Assembly: GCA_018003315.1 (NCBI GenBank)
Contig: JAGNEJ010000035.1
Span: forward strand, 1 to 42,658
Direction: 5' to 3'
Length of the DNA stretch: 42,658 nucleotides
Source: Verrucomicrobiales bacterium
GTDB taxonomy: Bacteria > Verrucomicrobiota > Verrucomicrobiia > Verrucomicrobiales > V1-33
Shown: piece after piece, positions 1 through 10,238 of the stretch
Position numbering within the stretch: the stretch's first letter is position 1
How the letters are laid out: each line of letters starts with the position of its first letter
Notes under the pieces: generated by a model
Seen by the model: the letters and a program-made list of their open reading frames with translations, nothing else
Told to the model about the DNA's origin: nothing
Database searches by the model: none
Position numbers and translations under genes: made by a program

Positions 1-473
1 ATGGTAAAAAATATGGAAACCACCGCACTCAATCTGGGCTGGAGCGCCCAGCGCAGTTGAGCGGAAACGATCAGATATACCCCCATCGCTGCTGAGGCCC
101 ACAGCATCGCGGACATGGCGCCGGTTTCTCCTTCGTTGCCGAACACCCAGCGGGCCAGCGGAGCGCTGAATGGAAGCGTGGCAGCGAGAAAAACGGCATA
201 GATCGCCACCGTGAACCAAAGCGCCGTGGCCGCCAAGCTTCGGCGGACGGTGGGATCAGTGGAAGCGGAGAGCCGCATGCCCATGCCCTGATGGATTTCG
301 ATGCTGATCACAATGTTGATGATGGACAGCAGACCCTGCAAAAGATAGACGCGTCCAAGCGCTGCAGGATCGAGAATCCGCGTGTAGAGCGGCACCAGCA
401 GCAGCATCATCGCCCGCGTCAGCAGCGTGGACACCGCATAAATCGCCGAATCCTTGAAAAATCTTCGAACCAT
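1..473 (-). CDS. Wzx-type polysaccharide flippase, N-terminal part (cut by window edge)
   Basis: An open frame of 157 codons starts at the ATG 473-471 and runs off the left edge. The protein begins MVRRFFKDSAIYAVSTLLTR and continues with several hydrophobic segments (around residues 8-25, 42-55, 82-105 and 125-145). This is the pattern of the Wzx/RfbX/MATE-like flippase family, which moves undecaprenyl-linked oligosaccharides across the inner membrane. Only the first third of a usual 400-500 residue flippase is present. It is the last visible gene of the minus-strand glycan operon and follows a glycosyltransferase after 147 bases. The assignment rests on the N-terminal sequence and the context; the substrate cannot be read. 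Confidence 0.75.
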   Translation of the reverse strand, partial: MVRRFFKDSAIYAVSTLLTRAMMLLLVPLYTRILDPAALGRVYLLQGLLSIINIVISIEIHQGMGMRLSASTDPTVRRSLAATALWFTVAIYAVFLAATLPFSAPLARWVFGNEGETGAMSAMLWASAAMGVYLIVSAQLRWALQPRLSAVVSIFFT

Positions 474-620
474 TGAGTGAACGAACAGGCGCGGCCCACC
501 ATTTCATTTCCTCCGCTCTCAAACTTGGATGGCAATACCCGCCCCCGGTCGTTTGTTCACAAGCGGCTACTCGGACGATGCAGTCGTTGCGGGATGCGAA
601 ACAGCGCGAGGTGAAACAAT

Positions 621-1913
621 TCACCTGCCCGGCTCCGGCGGGGCCAACCCGGCCAATGCGAGTGCCATCCGCTCCAGGCGAGGCTTGTCTTCAAGACCTA
701 ACACTTCCAAACCGTATTTTCCTATCAATTCCTGCAGGGACTGCGCAAGGACATGTTGCGGAATTCCACCGCCGGAATTAAAAACCGCGATCTCCCGCGG
801 ATCGAAAAACCATTCCTCCGGTGCCCGTCCGGAAAGAATCGTCTCCATTCGTTCAGCGACCTTGTCACTGCTCCATTCCGCCGCCCGCCGCCGTGCCGCC
901 GCTGCCGTGGATTGGCGCAGCCCAACATCGTCAGCCAGACGGCGAATCGCCTCCTCCAACTCCTCCTCCCTGCATACCAGAGATGGCCACTCGCCCAATC
1001 CGCTGATGCGCAGCCAATCGTCACTCCAGCCGTAACCACCGACGATCGCGGGTCGCCCGCAGGCCGCCGCTTCGGTGACAAAACCCGCACTCGGCGTGTC
1101 GGAATACATCTGATCAATGACAAAGTGACAACTCGTGATGGCATCCAGCACCTCCTGGCGGGGTCGGCCAGTGATCGTGACGAATTCCAGTTCCGGCCTT
1201 TCCGCCTGCACCCGCGCCACGGCCTCGGCAATGCGTGCCGTTCCTTTGTAGAGCGGGTATGAGGGAGCGTGCAGCACGCGCAATCCGGACTCCGGCTCCG
1301 GAGGCATCTCAGGCAGCGGTGCGCACGGCATTCCCACCGTGAACCAGTTGATGATGCGCCGGGTGTGAAAGTGCGCCGCCCAGGGATTGTCAATGACCCA
1401 GCTAGACCATCGGTCAATGCGCCGCACCGTGGCACGCTGTCTCCGGACCATCCGTCGTGTTTGCGCAGGCGTTTTCCTGCTCCCGTCGGGGAAAAGCACG
1501 CCACCACAGTCCAAATACGCCGGACGTGAATCCGATCCGAGGAATACAAACAGCACCCGTTTACCAAGCAGCCGCAGCAGCGGTGCATCCAGGTTCCACG
1601 GCAAAAAACTGCGGCCGAACGAAAAAATGAACGCTTCACAGGCAAATACCGCCCACGCCAAAGCCACGACGCGCAGCGCAGACGTGACGGATTTCCACAG
1701 AATCTTGTGCAACAAACTGCGTCCACGGAGGCGCCCCAGCCATTGGCAGAATGTGGTGATGCGGGCCGAAAAGCCGGAATTCCCGTCGTCCCGGTAGCCA
1801 GGGTCGTACGGTTTGATCAAAACCGCATGCACCTGGTGGCCGCGTCGCCGCAGAGCCGCTGCTACCGCGGATTGGAAGCCGGCAATCTCGGTGATGCCTA
1901 CGAAGATATTCAT
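621..1913 (-). CDS. Glycosyltransferase, GT4-like (430 aa)
   Basis: Predicted cytoplasmic or peripheral membrane glycosyltransferase that adds one sugar to the lipid-linked repeat unit. The N-terminus (NIFVGITEIAGFQSAVAAAL) looks like the first strand and helix of a GT-B Rossmann domain. The C-terminal half carries a second one: GLRVLHAPSYPLYKGTARI near residue 210, then DQMYSDTPSAGFVTEAAACG, which corresponds to the nucleotide-binding E-x7-E region of GT4-like enzymes. A hydrophobic stretch near residues 80-100 may touch the membrane. The ATG at 1913 agrees with the first core strand. Donor and acceptor are unknown. Confidence 0.75.
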   Translation of the reverse strand: MNIFVGITEIAGFQSAVAAALRRRGHQVHAVLIKPYDPGYRDDGNSGFSARITTFCQWLGRLRGRSLLHKILWKSVTSALRVVALAWAVFACEAFIFSFGRSFLPWNLDAPLLRLLGKRVLFVFLGSDSRPAYLDCGGVLFPDGSRKTPAQTRRMVRRQRATVRRIDRWSSWVIDNPWAAHFHTRRIINWFTVGMPCAPLPEMPPEPESGLRVLHAPSYPLYKGTARIAEAVARVQAERPELEFVTITGRPRQEVLDAITSCHFVIDQMYSDTPSAGFVTEAAACGRPAIVGGYGWSDDWLRISGLGEWPSLVCREEELEEAIRRLADDVGLRQSTAAAARRRAAEWSSDKVAERMETILSGRAPEEWFFDPREIAVFNSGGGIPQHVLAQSLQELIGKYGLEVLGLEDKPRLERMALALAGLAPPEPGR

Positions 1914-2128
1914 TGCTCAATACGCGACAGTGCGCGCCGCTTCTGTCACAGGCATCGCCTGGCGGAACGCCGCCAGCCGCAGCCCGCTGGCGCTATTTGC
2001 CACCAAGCAAGGCTTCGTGCCACTTCACCGCCCCTCCATTGGCCGCACCGGAGTCTGGCCTGCGGGTCTCAAGAACCTGCACCACGGAACCATGGAATGG
2101 AAAACCATCCCAGCATGGACAATGGCGG

Positions 2129-2689
2129 TCAGGCGTTTGGATTTTCAAGGTCTGTCGCAGCGGACCGAAACCGCAGAACACGGGCAGGCACGCCCACAAC
2201 GACCGCATAGGCAGGAACATCCTTCGTTACCACAGCACCCGCACCCACCTGTACTCCGCGACCGATATGAACCCCGGGGAGGATGATGGCCCCGACACCG
2301 ACATCACAGTCATCTTCAATCGTAACGTGAGCAAACTTCAGGCGACTGGCAAGAATGGGGATCTCAATGCCCTCTTCCACATGCTCAGAGGAAAGGATTT
2401 TGACGGCCGGGCCTATCCCCACGTTTTGGCCAATCGTGATGCCACCCGCACTATGCAGAAAGCACTGCTGGCCGATCCAAGTATTGCGTCCGATGACCAT
2501 TTGGTTCTGATGGTAGCCCTTGAGGATCGTCTGGTGGCCGACATAGACATTGTCGCCCAGCTGGATGTTTTCCGGATGGAATACCAGGACGCCCGCTTCC
2601 AAAATGACATTGGTGCCGAAGGCACCAAAATCTGCAGTAGAATAAACTCCGTCCCCATGGGAACGAAATGAATGGATGTCGCGGGGCAT
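2129..2689 (-). CDS. Left-handed beta-helix acyltransferase (186 aa)
   Basis: Hexapeptide-repeat (LbH) acyltransferase of the LacA/WbbJ/NodL type. Repeats such as VILEAG, IQLGDN, MVIGRN, ITIGQN, VTIEDD and VHIGRG run from about residue 28 to 160, and the loop LSSEH near residue 100 holds a His in the place of the usual catalytic base. The tail AVVVGVPARVLR is typical of the family. The ATG lies one base after the stop of the upstream aminotransferase, so the two are co-translated. Together with that aminotransferase and the SDR gene it forms a dehydratase/epimerase-aminotransferase-acetyltransferase set, so N-acetylation of an amino sugar nucleotide is likely (inference). Confidence 0.8.
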   Translation of the reverse strand: MPRDIHSFRSHGDGVYSTADFGAFGTNVILEAGVLVFHPENIQLGDNVYVGHQTILKGYHQNQMVIGRNTWIGQQCFLHSAGGITIGQNVGIGPAVKILSSEHVEEGIEIPILASRLKFAHVTIEDDCDVGVGAIILPGVHIGRGVQVGAGAVVTKDVPAYAVVVGVPARVLRFRSAATDLENPNA

Positions 2690-2690
2690 T

Positions 2691-3817
2691 TTAAGTGAGC
2701 AAGCGGTTCAGTAGCTCAATCACGCTTTCTTGTTGTGTTGCCGTAATGGCTTCATGCAACGGGAGCGTCAACGCGCGGGCCGCCGCCTCGTCGGTTCCTG
2801 GAAAATCACCGGGCTGGTGACCATACCGGCTCCGATAAAACGTAGTCAACGGCATGTGAATGGTTCCGATTTGAGTCTCAACCCCGGCCTCACGACACCG
2901 GCGAATCAGGTCCGCACGGCTGGAAACCGCCTCCGATGGAATCTGGGTGACGTAGGACTGGTACACATGCTCGGCACCGGCTGCCACAGCCGGAGCGCTG
3001 ATGCGCCCGCCCTTGAGCAGTGCATCATACCGGGCGGCGGCCGCGCGCCGGGCGGCGATGATGCGCTGGAGCTTGGTCATCTGCGCAAGACCGAGGGCAG
3101 CCTGAAATTCGGTCATGCGATTATTGTAGCCGGGCATGATGAAATCAGGCGCAGCCGCGTTGGGGTCCAGTCCATGGTTGCGAAGTGCGCGGACGCGGTC
3201 AGCCAAGGCGGCGTCGTGAGTCGTCACCACGCCACCTTCTCCCGTCGTGACGGCCTTCCGCGGATGGAAACTGAAGCAACCAAGCGTCCCCCACGAACCG
3301 GCCTGCCGACCGTGAACGGCGGCTCCCAGCGCACAGGCGGCGTCTTCGACTACCGGCAGTTCCCAGCGGGCGCACAGAGCATTCAACCGTGCCATGTCCA
3401 CCATCTGGCCGAAGGCGTGAACTGGAAGCACCGCCTTGACGCGTCGGGCGGTGTCACGGTTCGCCATCAGGCGATCGAGGACGCACTCAAGGTGATTGAG
3501 GTCGAGATTGAAGGTCGTCGGATCGACATCTACAAACACAGGTTCCGCCCCGCACAGCTCAATGACATTGGCAGTGGAAACCCATGAGTAGGCAGTAACA
3601 ACGCACAAATCACCGGGACGAACATCCAACGCCAGCAGTGCCAGTTGCAGCGCGCAGGTGCAGTTGCTCACGGCCACCGCATGCGGCACACCCGCCTGTG
3701 CGGCCACTGCGCGTTCGAATGCCGCCACGCGAGGGCCCTGCACGAGATGGCCGCTGGCCAGTGTCTCGCGGACGGCCTCCAGATCGTCCGCCTCAATGGA
3801 TGGAATGGCAAGCCGGA

Positions 3818-3821
<4 letters not shown>
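2691..3821 (-). CDS. DegT/DnrJ/EryC1/StrS sugar aminotransferase (376 aa)
   Basis: PLP-dependent aminotransferase acting on a keto sugar nucleotide. The PLP lysine is K189 in [14 protein letters not shown]; residues 52-60 (SNCTCALQL) bind the phosphate; [11 protein letters not shown] near residue 157 contains the Asp that contacts the pyridine ring. SFHPRK is the variant common in the PglE/perosamine/SpsC-like subgroup. The start codon overlaps the stop of the upstream SDR gene as ATGA (3821-3818), and the acetyltransferase follows after one base. The product is probably an amino or acetamido deoxy sugar; the exact substrate is not determined. Confidence 0.88.
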
Positions 3822-4789
<968 letters not shown>

Positions 4790-4924
4790 TGTTGTTACGG
4801 TGTGGGGTCTGCGAATGCAGGAAGTGTTCGGATCAATCAAGTGCCGGAGAGGACGCGTGTAGCTGCGATCAGACTGGCAACGGGAATTGGGATGGTCTTT
4901 TCCGGTGTTGAGGACTTCATTCGA

Positions 4925-6115
4925 TTACGAAGCCACCCAGGAGGAAATGGTTTCAATGACCCCATCGAGCTGCGCGGGCTGCAACTCGGGATAAATCGGA
5001 ATGCTGATGACTTCGGTGGCGAGCTGATGCGCCACTTCACATCCGGTGCGGCACCTGGCCGGGGTGTATTGGAAGCACTGCTGCTGGTCCATCGTCACCG
5101 GGTAATAGATCTCACAGCCAATTCCGTTGTCCGCGAGGTGCTTTTTGAGAGCATCGCGGCGGCCTTCTCCGATGACGCGCAGGGTGTATTGATTCCAAAT
5201 ATGGTCGTTGTGTGCGTAGGGTGCGGGGAGCACGAGCTTTGCGCCTGCGGCGGTGAGCGCATCATCGGAATGGGCGCAACCGGGGTGTGCGGTGTCGGCG
5301 ACAGCCACGCTGGGCAGAGCGCCGAGCTTCGCGGTATAATAGGCGGCATTGGCCTGGCGAGCTTTGGTGTAGTCGTCGTAACGGCGCAGTTTCACACGGA
5401 GTAGCGCGGCCTGGAGGGCATCGAGACGGAAGTTGCCGCCGACGAATTGATGGTAGTATTTTGGCCTGCTGCCGTGGGTGCGCAGAAGGCGTGCCCGGTC
5501 GGCTAGGGCGTCGTCGTTGGCGACGAGTAGGCCGCCGTCGCCAAAGCCGCCGAGGTTCTTGCTGGGGAAAAAGCTGTAGGTTCCAAAATGACCGATGCTG
5601 CCGACGGGGCGGCCCTTGTATTTAGCGCCGATGGCCTGGGCACCATCCTCGATGACGAACAGATTGTGTTCCGCGGCCAGCGCCATCACGGCATCCATGT
5701 CCGCGCTCTGACCAAACAGGTGGACTGGAATGATCGCTTTGGTTTTGGGGGTGATCCTTGCCGCCGCCTTGGCAGGGTCCACATTGAAGCAGACCGGACA
5801 GGCATCGACAAACACCGGGGTGGCCCCGACTCGGGACACGCAGCCCGCGGTGGCAAAGAAGGTAAACGTGGGCACCAGCACTTCATCCCCCGGCCCGATC
5901 CCCAGCGCCATGAGCGCCAGCAGAATGGCGTCGGTTCCCGAGGAGCAGCCGATGCCGTGTGCCGCCCCGACCATGGCAGCGCATTCCTGCTCCAATGCCT
6001 CCACTTCCGGTCCCATGATGAACTGACCGGAGCGCAAGACGCCGGTGAAGGCCGCGGTGAGTTCGGCTTCGAGTGGAAGATTCTGGGCGTTGACGTCGAG
6101 CAGCGGGACTTTCAT
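4925..6115 (-). CDS. DegT-family aminotransferase, WbpE/WlbC-like (396 aa)
   Basis: PLP-dependent aminotransferase with K186 in YSFFPSKNLGGFGDGG, the pattern of WbpE/WlbC-type enzymes that aminate UDP-3-keto-GlcNAcA at C3. SSGTDAILLAL (58-68) is the phosphate-binding segment and VIEDGAQAIGA (154-164) holds the cofactor Asp. An upstream extension of 99 codons exists, but it overlaps the WecG gene; the ATG at 6115 gives the correct family N-terminus (KVPLLDVNAQN) and forms an ATGA overlap with the wecG stop. The window also encodes the other three enzymes of this pathway (12551-13867, 10887-11822, 10239-10880), which supports the role. Confidence 0.87.
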   Translation of the reverse strand: MKVPLLDVNAQNLPLEAELTAAFTGVLRSGQFIMGPEVEALEQECAAMVGAAHGIGCSSGTDAILLALMALGIGPGDEVLVPTFTFFATAGCVSRVGATPVFVDACPVCFNVDPAKAAARITPKTKAIIPVHLFGQSADMDAVMALAAEHNLFVIEDGAQAIGAKYKGRPVGSIGHFGTYSFFPSKNLGGFGDGGLLVANDDALADRARLLRTHGSRPKYYHQFVGGNFRLDALQAALLRVKLRRYDDYTKARQANAAYYTAKLGALPSVAVADTAHPGCAHSDDALTAAGAKLVLPAPYAHNDHIWNQYTLRVIGEGRRDALKKHLADNGIGCEIYYPVTMDQQQCFQYTPARCRTGCEVAHQLATEVISIPIYPELQPAQLDGVIETISSWVAS

Positions 6116-6921
6116 GGTGTTGGGTTGCAAGTGGGTGAAGATGGGGTTTTGCTCCTCCAGAGAGCATCCCGAATCAGGTAGTAAATGAAGAGGGAATTGA
6201 ATTTCAGGTAGCGTGTGAACAGCCTGCGGGGTTCGGACCAGAGGCGGAAGGCCCACTCGAGACCGCAGCGCTGCATCCAGCGCGGAGCCTGCTTCACTTT
6301 TCCGGCGTGAAAGGCAAAGGCTGCACCGACGGCTGGATACACTCCCGGCGGCAGTTCCCTCAAGTGAGCGGCCAGCCAGTTTTCCTGCTTGGGGCATCCA
6401 AGGCCAATCCACGTCACGTTGGCGCCGCTGGCCTTGATGCGCCGAAGGATGTCGCCATGGACTTCAGCAGTCCATTCACCAAACGGAGGACTGAAAACAC
6501 CCGCAATTTTCGAATTTGGAAACCGATGCCGCAAATTGGCTTCCAGTTTAACGAGCGTATCCTCGGTGCCTCCGAGGAGGAAATGACGGATGCCCGCGCA
6601 TTTCTCGGTAGCCGCAAAAACAGCCAGCATGAGGGATGGTCCGTAAACTCGGTCCTTCAGTTTTCGGCCGCGGGGCAAGCGGCGATTCAGACACCACACC
6701 AGCGGCATGCCATCCGGCGTAACCATGGCAAACGGTGCCAGCGTTTCGCGATAGTGCGGATCATGACGCGCCAGGGTGACCACCATGGTGTTGGCCGCGG
6801 CAACTGGCAGCGGCCGAACGGTTTCCAGCGCGGACTCGACGATCCATGAGGCTGCCTCTTGGTAATCCACAACCGCCAGCGGAGTGCCGAGCACGGGCAC
6901 CGTCTGAAATTTCCGCGCCAT
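6112..6921 (-). CDS. WecG/TagA/CpsF (GT26) glycosyltransferase (269 aa)
   Basis: GT26 glycosyltransferase, the family of WecG (ManNAcA transferase) and TagA (ManNAc transferase), which adds a second sugar to a polyprenyl-diphosphate-linked acceptor. Visible hallmarks are TPDGMPLVW (68-76, including catalytic Asp D70), the RVYGPSLM segment near residue 91, WIGLGCPKQENW, and GAAFAFHAG. The C-terminal tail is basic and aromatic (RLFTRYLKFNSLFIYYLIRDAL), matching the membrane-docking tail of this family. It starts one base after the fcl stop and overlaps the next aminotransferase by ATGA. Because a uronic acid diamino sugar is made by neighbouring enzymes, a uronic donor is plausible (inference). 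Confidence 0.9.
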   Translation of the reverse strand: MARKFQTVPVLGTPLAVVDYQEAASWIVESALETVRPLPVAAANTMVVTLARHDPHYRETLAPFAMVTPDGMPLVWCLNRRLPRGRKLKDRVYGPSLMLAVFAATEKCAGIRHFLLGGTEDTLVKLEANLRHRFPNSKIAGVFSPPFGEWTAEVHGDILRRIKASGANVTWIGLGCPKQENWLAAHLRELPPGVYPAVGAAFAFHAGKVKQAPRWMQRCGLEWAFRLWSEPRRLFTRYLKFNSLFIYYLIRDALWRSKTPSSPTCNPTP

Positions 6922-6922
6922 G

Positions 6923-7870
6923 TCAGGTGCGCAGTGCTCCGTCTGCCGTTTCTTTCAGGTAGCACTGCCAGGTATCCAGCAGGCCCTCCCTGAGTCCGAT
7001 TTTTGCCTTCCATCCCAGGGAATGCATGAGACTGACATCCAGCAGTTTTTGCATCATGCCATCCGGGCGGGAAGGATCCGTTGCAATCTCCCCCCGGTAT
7101 CCTGCGGTTTCGGCAACCAGCGTCGCAAGTTCTCCAATGGAAAGATCCGTCCCGGTGCCGGCATTCACCCAGTCGGGAGGGTCCTCCAGTTCCAGCAGGT
7201 GAAAGCACGCCGAGGAGAGATCATCGACATGCAGAAACTCCCGGCGCGGGCGTCCGCTGCCCCAAATGGCCACAGACGGTGACTGGTCCTGCACGGCGCG
7301 GTAAAATCGCTGAATCATCCCGGGAATGACGTGACTCCGCTCAGGATGATAGTAATCGCCGGGACCGTAGAGATTTGTCGGCATGATGGAGTGATACAGC
7401 CGACCATGCTGCCTGCGGTAATACTGACAAAGTTTCAGTCCCGCAATTTTTGCAAGCGCATAGCCTTCATTCGTCGGTTCGAGTTCGCCTTGGAGGAGGG
7501 AGGTCTCCGGGATCGGCTGCGGAGAATTGCGAGGATAAATGCAGGAACTGCCAAGAAATAGCAATCTCTGGACGCCCGCTTTGTGGGAGGCTTCGATGAG
7601 GTTGAGTGCGATGCTCAGGTTTTCACCCGTGAAATCCGCCATGCAGCTCCGGTTCGCTTCGATTCCACCGACTTTTGCCGCGGCCACAATGACCGCCCCA
7701 GGGCGGTGTCGGAGCATCCACTGCTCAACCTCTGCCTGCCGCGTCAGATCCAGTTCGTCGCGTGCAGCGGTCAGGATATTCCGGATGCCGCGCCTGGCCG
7801 CCTCGCGCATGAGGGCGGAGCCAACCATGCCGCGGTGTCCGGCGATGAACAAAGGCAGATTGGAGTTCAT
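6923..7870 (-). CDS. fcl: GDP-L-fucose synthase (315 aa)
   Basis: NADPH-dependent 3,5-epimerase/4-reductase that converts GDP-4-keto-6-deoxy-D-mannose to GDP-L-fucose. It has the Fcl nucleotide-binding motif GHRGMVGSAL (11-20), the active-site serine/cysteine segment GSSCIYP (107-113), the Tyr/Lys pair Y137/K141 in GYALAK, and PTNLYGPGDYYHPERSHVIP. Its length is normal. It lies directly behind gmd (3-base gap), the standard order for GDP-fucose synthesis. A decayed second copy of the C-terminus is present at 14920-15165. Confidence 0.95.
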   Translation of the reverse strand: MNSNLPLFIAGHRGMVGSALMREAARRGIRNILTAARDELDLTRQAEVEQWMLRHRPGAVIVAAAKVGGIEANRSCMADFTGENLSIALNLIEASHKAGVQRLLFLGSSCIYPRNSPQPIPETSLLQGELEPTNEGYALAKIAGLKLCQYYRRQHGRLYHSIMPTNLYGPGDYYHPERSHVIPGMIQRFYRAVQDQSPSVAIWGSGRPRREFLHVDDLSSACFHLLELEDPPDWVNAGTGTDLSIGELATLVAETAGYRGEIATDPSRPDGMMQKLLDVSLMHSLGWKAKIGLREGLLDTWQCYLKETADGALRT

Positions 7871-7873
7871 GAT

Positions 7874-8911
7874 TCAGAGTTTGGTGGAGTCGGAGTAGCC
7901 GACTTTGCGCAGGGCAGCCTCGCGTTCTGCCAGTTTCAAATCAGCTTCGACCATGATTTTCACCAGATCCTTAAAGCGCACTTTCGGCTGCCATCCGAGT
8001 TTTGCCCGGGCTTTGGCGGGATCGCCGATGAGCAGGTCCACTTCTGCGGGACGCTCATAGCGCTGGTCATATTCCACATGCTGTTCCCAGGGCAGGTCGA
8101 GAAGGCGAAAGGTTTCTTCGACAAATTCCCGCACGCTATGCGTTTCATTCGTGGCCACGACGTAATCGTCCGGTTCTTCCTGCTGGAGCATCAGCCACAT
8201 CATCTCCACGTATTCCTTCGCGTAGCCCCAGTCCCGCCGGGCATCCAGATTGCCCAGGAAAAGTTTTTCCTGAAGCCCAAGTTTAATGCGGGTGGCTGCC
8301 CGGGTTATTTTTCGTGTCACAAAGGTTTCCCCGCGTCGAGGAGACTCATGGTTGAACAGAATGCCGTTGCTGGCGTGCATTCCGTAGGATTCCCTGTAGT
8401 TCACCGTCAGCCAGTAGGAATAAACTTTTGCGCAGCCATAGGGAGATCGCGGCCAGAAGGGGGTTTTTTCCGTCTGGGGAACCTCGTGCACCTTGCCAAA
8501 CATTTCCGATGAGGAGGCTTGATAGAAGCGGGTCTTTTTCGCCAACCCCGCCTGCCGAATGGACTCGAGAAGACGCTGGGTGCCCAGGCCGGTGGTGTCT
8601 CCCGTGTATTCGGCCGAATCAAAACTGACTTTCACATGGCTCTGCGCCGCCAAATTGTAGATTTCATCCGGCTGAATTTCACTGAGCAATCGTGCCAGGC
8701 TGGTTCCATCGGTCAAATCGCCATAATGCAGGAACAGTCGTGCGCTGGCAAAATGCGGATCTTGATAAATGTGATCGATGCGGGCCGTGTTAAAGGAGGA
8801 AGCTCTGCGAATGAGTCCGTGCACCTCGTAATCTTTTTGCAGGAGCAACTCTGCGAGGTAAGAACCATCCTGACCGGTGATGCCCGTGATGAATGCGCGT
8901 TTTGGTGACAT
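7874..8911 (-). CDS. gmd: GDP-mannose 4,6-dehydratase (345 aa)
   Basis: First enzyme of GDP-L-fucose synthesis; it oxidises GDP-D-mannose and eliminates water to give GDP-4-keto-6-deoxy-mannose. Diagnostic segments are [18 protein letters not shown] (6-23), [36 protein letters not shown] (129-141), Y158/K162 in SPYGCAK, and [16 protein letters not shown]. The frame runs upstream to 8974, but the ATG at 8911 gives the family start ([10 protein letters not shown]). A GGCCTG-ACC-CAGGCC hairpin (8926-8940) lies 15 bases upstream of this ATG. Confidence 0.96.
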   Translation of the reverse strand: MSPKRAFITGITGQDGSYLAELLLQKDYEVHGLIRRASSFNTARIDHIYQDPHFASARLFLHYGDLTDGTSLARLLSEIQPDEIYNLAAQSHVKVSFDSAEYTGDTTGLGTQRLLESIRQAGLAKKTRFYQASSSEMFGKVHEVPQTEKTPFWPRSPYGCAKVYSYWLTVNYRESYGMHASNGILFNHESPRRGETFVTRKITRAATRIKLGLQEKLFLGNLDARRDWGYAKEYVEMMWLMLQQEEPDDYVVATNETHSVREFVEETFRLLDLPWEQHVEYDQRYERPAEVDLLIGDPAKARAKLGWQPKVRFKDLVKIMVEADLKLAEREAALRKVGYSDSTKL

Positions 8912-9101
8912 GATGAAATGGTTGAGGCCTGACCCAGGCCGGTTGAGGAAGGTTAGCTGCAGGCCGTCTGGCAATGGACGTTACAGGAGAAAATTTCGGA
9001 GCAGCAGCGGGCGGCACCTGTGCGGAATTTGACCACTGACTGTGCTCCGGGTTGCGGGTGCACTTGCGCTGTTGATCTGACTGTCTTGCATTTGACGGCA
9101 T

Positions 9102-10232
9102 TCACGGCGCTGTCGCGACCGGCGCATCCAGCCAGCCGTGCAGGAATTGGCTCCAGCGGGCACGATAAGCCTCGACGGTGTAATGCTGCTCCCAACGGAT
9201 GCGGTTGAAGCGCCCCATCCGCCCGCGCAGAGCGCCGTCCGAGAGCAGTCGGCGCAGTCCGTCGGCGAGAGCGGCGGCGTCGCGCGGCGGGACGATGATC
9301 CCGCCTTCGCCAGCCACGACGGCATCGGGAACGCCGCCGACTTCAGAAGTCACGACCGGCAGGCCCGCGCACATGGCTTCGAGGATGGCGAGGGGAAAGG
9401 CTTCGTGCCAGGAAGGAAAACAAAAGAGGTCTGCGGTAGCGAAGGCGTTCCATTTCTCATCACCGAGGACCGGACCGAGCCAGCGCAGGCAGCCATTGAG
9501 ATCATCGCGTGCGATCTCCGTCCGCACAGCATCGTCGGTGACGCCGAGGATCGGTCTGCCGTGCAGTACGAACTCTGTGCCGGGGAACTCGCGGCCAACG
9601 GTGCGCACGGCTTCCAAAAAGGTACGCCAGCCTTTGTTGTCCTCGATGTTGCTCAGGTAGAGCACGCGCAGCGGACGGCTGTCTGCACTGCGCGGAGGAA
9701 ACGCGGGATGATCCGGCAATCCGTTGGGCAGCGCCCAGAGACGGTCGTTTGCAATCCACCTCGGCATGAACGCAATGAGTCGCTCCGCCGGCACGACGAC
9801 CCGTTCACAGCGGCGCAGCGTGGTTTTCACAAACCAGCGACCCCAGCGCGGCAGCGCATCGTATTTCATGGCCCGGAAGTCCATGTGAATCCATGCCGTG
9901 ATGCGACGACGCAGCAGCCAGCAAAGCCAGACGAAGACTGCATCCTTGAGGAACGGTTTGAAGTAAAAGGTGGGTGTGAGGACCACGGATTTGGCTCGTC
10001 CGGACAGGGAGTGCTTGGCAATCTGCCAGCAGTAGCGAAAGAGACGCGTGAGCTTATTGAACGAGAATTTTTGCAACGCCCCGACATCCTCGGTGAAACG
10101 GCTGTCCACATGCAGCAGGCGGAATTCATCGGCCACGCGGCCGGTGAGCAGAAACTGCATGGCGTAGGCCGCGCCGTGAACGGGCGGGGGGACGGGGGCG
10201 ACAAAGAGGACCCTCTGACGGGTGTCGGGCAT
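9102..10232 (-). CDS. GT4 glycosyltransferase (376 aa)
   Basis: Retaining GT-B glycosyltransferase. The N-terminal motif VLFVAPVPPPVHGAAYAMQ holds the Pro/Gly-rich acceptor loop of GT4 enzymes. The C-terminal domain starts at LRVLYLSNIEDNKGWRTFLEAV and includes the donor-binding segment FCFPSWHEAFPLAILEAMCAGLPVVTSEVGG, with the two glutamates of the EX7E motif. It starts 6 bases after the WbpD-like acetyltransferase gene; 190 bases separate its stop from gmd. The donor sugar is not predictable. Confidence 0.88.
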   Translation of the reverse strand: MPDTRQRVLFVAPVPPPVHGAAYAMQFLLTGRVADEFRLLHVDSRFTEDVGALQKFSFNKLTRLFRYCWQIAKHSLSGRAKSVVLTPTFYFKPFLKDAVFVWLCWLLRRRITAWIHMDFRAMKYDALPRWGRWFVKTTLRRCERVVVPAERLIAFMPRWIANDRLWALPNGLPDHPAFPPRSADSRPLRVLYLSNIEDNKGWRTFLEAVRTVGREFPGTEFVLHGRPILGVTDDAVRTEIARDDLNGCLRWLGPVLGDEKWNAFATADLFCFPSWHEAFPLAILEAMCAGLPVVTSEVGGVPDAVVAGEGGIIVPPRDAAALADGLRRLLSDGALRGRMGRFNRIRWEQHYTVEAYRARWSQFLHGWLDAPVATAP

Positions 10233-10238
10233 GTCACG

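Noticed and set aside
1959-1976. CTGGCG/CGCCAG hairpin between acetyltransferase and glycosyltransferase genes
   Set aside because: No T run and the genes appear co-transcribed; GC-rich DNA gives such stems by chance. The 1914-2128 gap shows no gene remnant I could identify.
4790-4840. TTG-initiated extension of the SDR gene
   Set aside because: The 17 extra residues precede the Rossmann start of the family and carry no conserved sequence.
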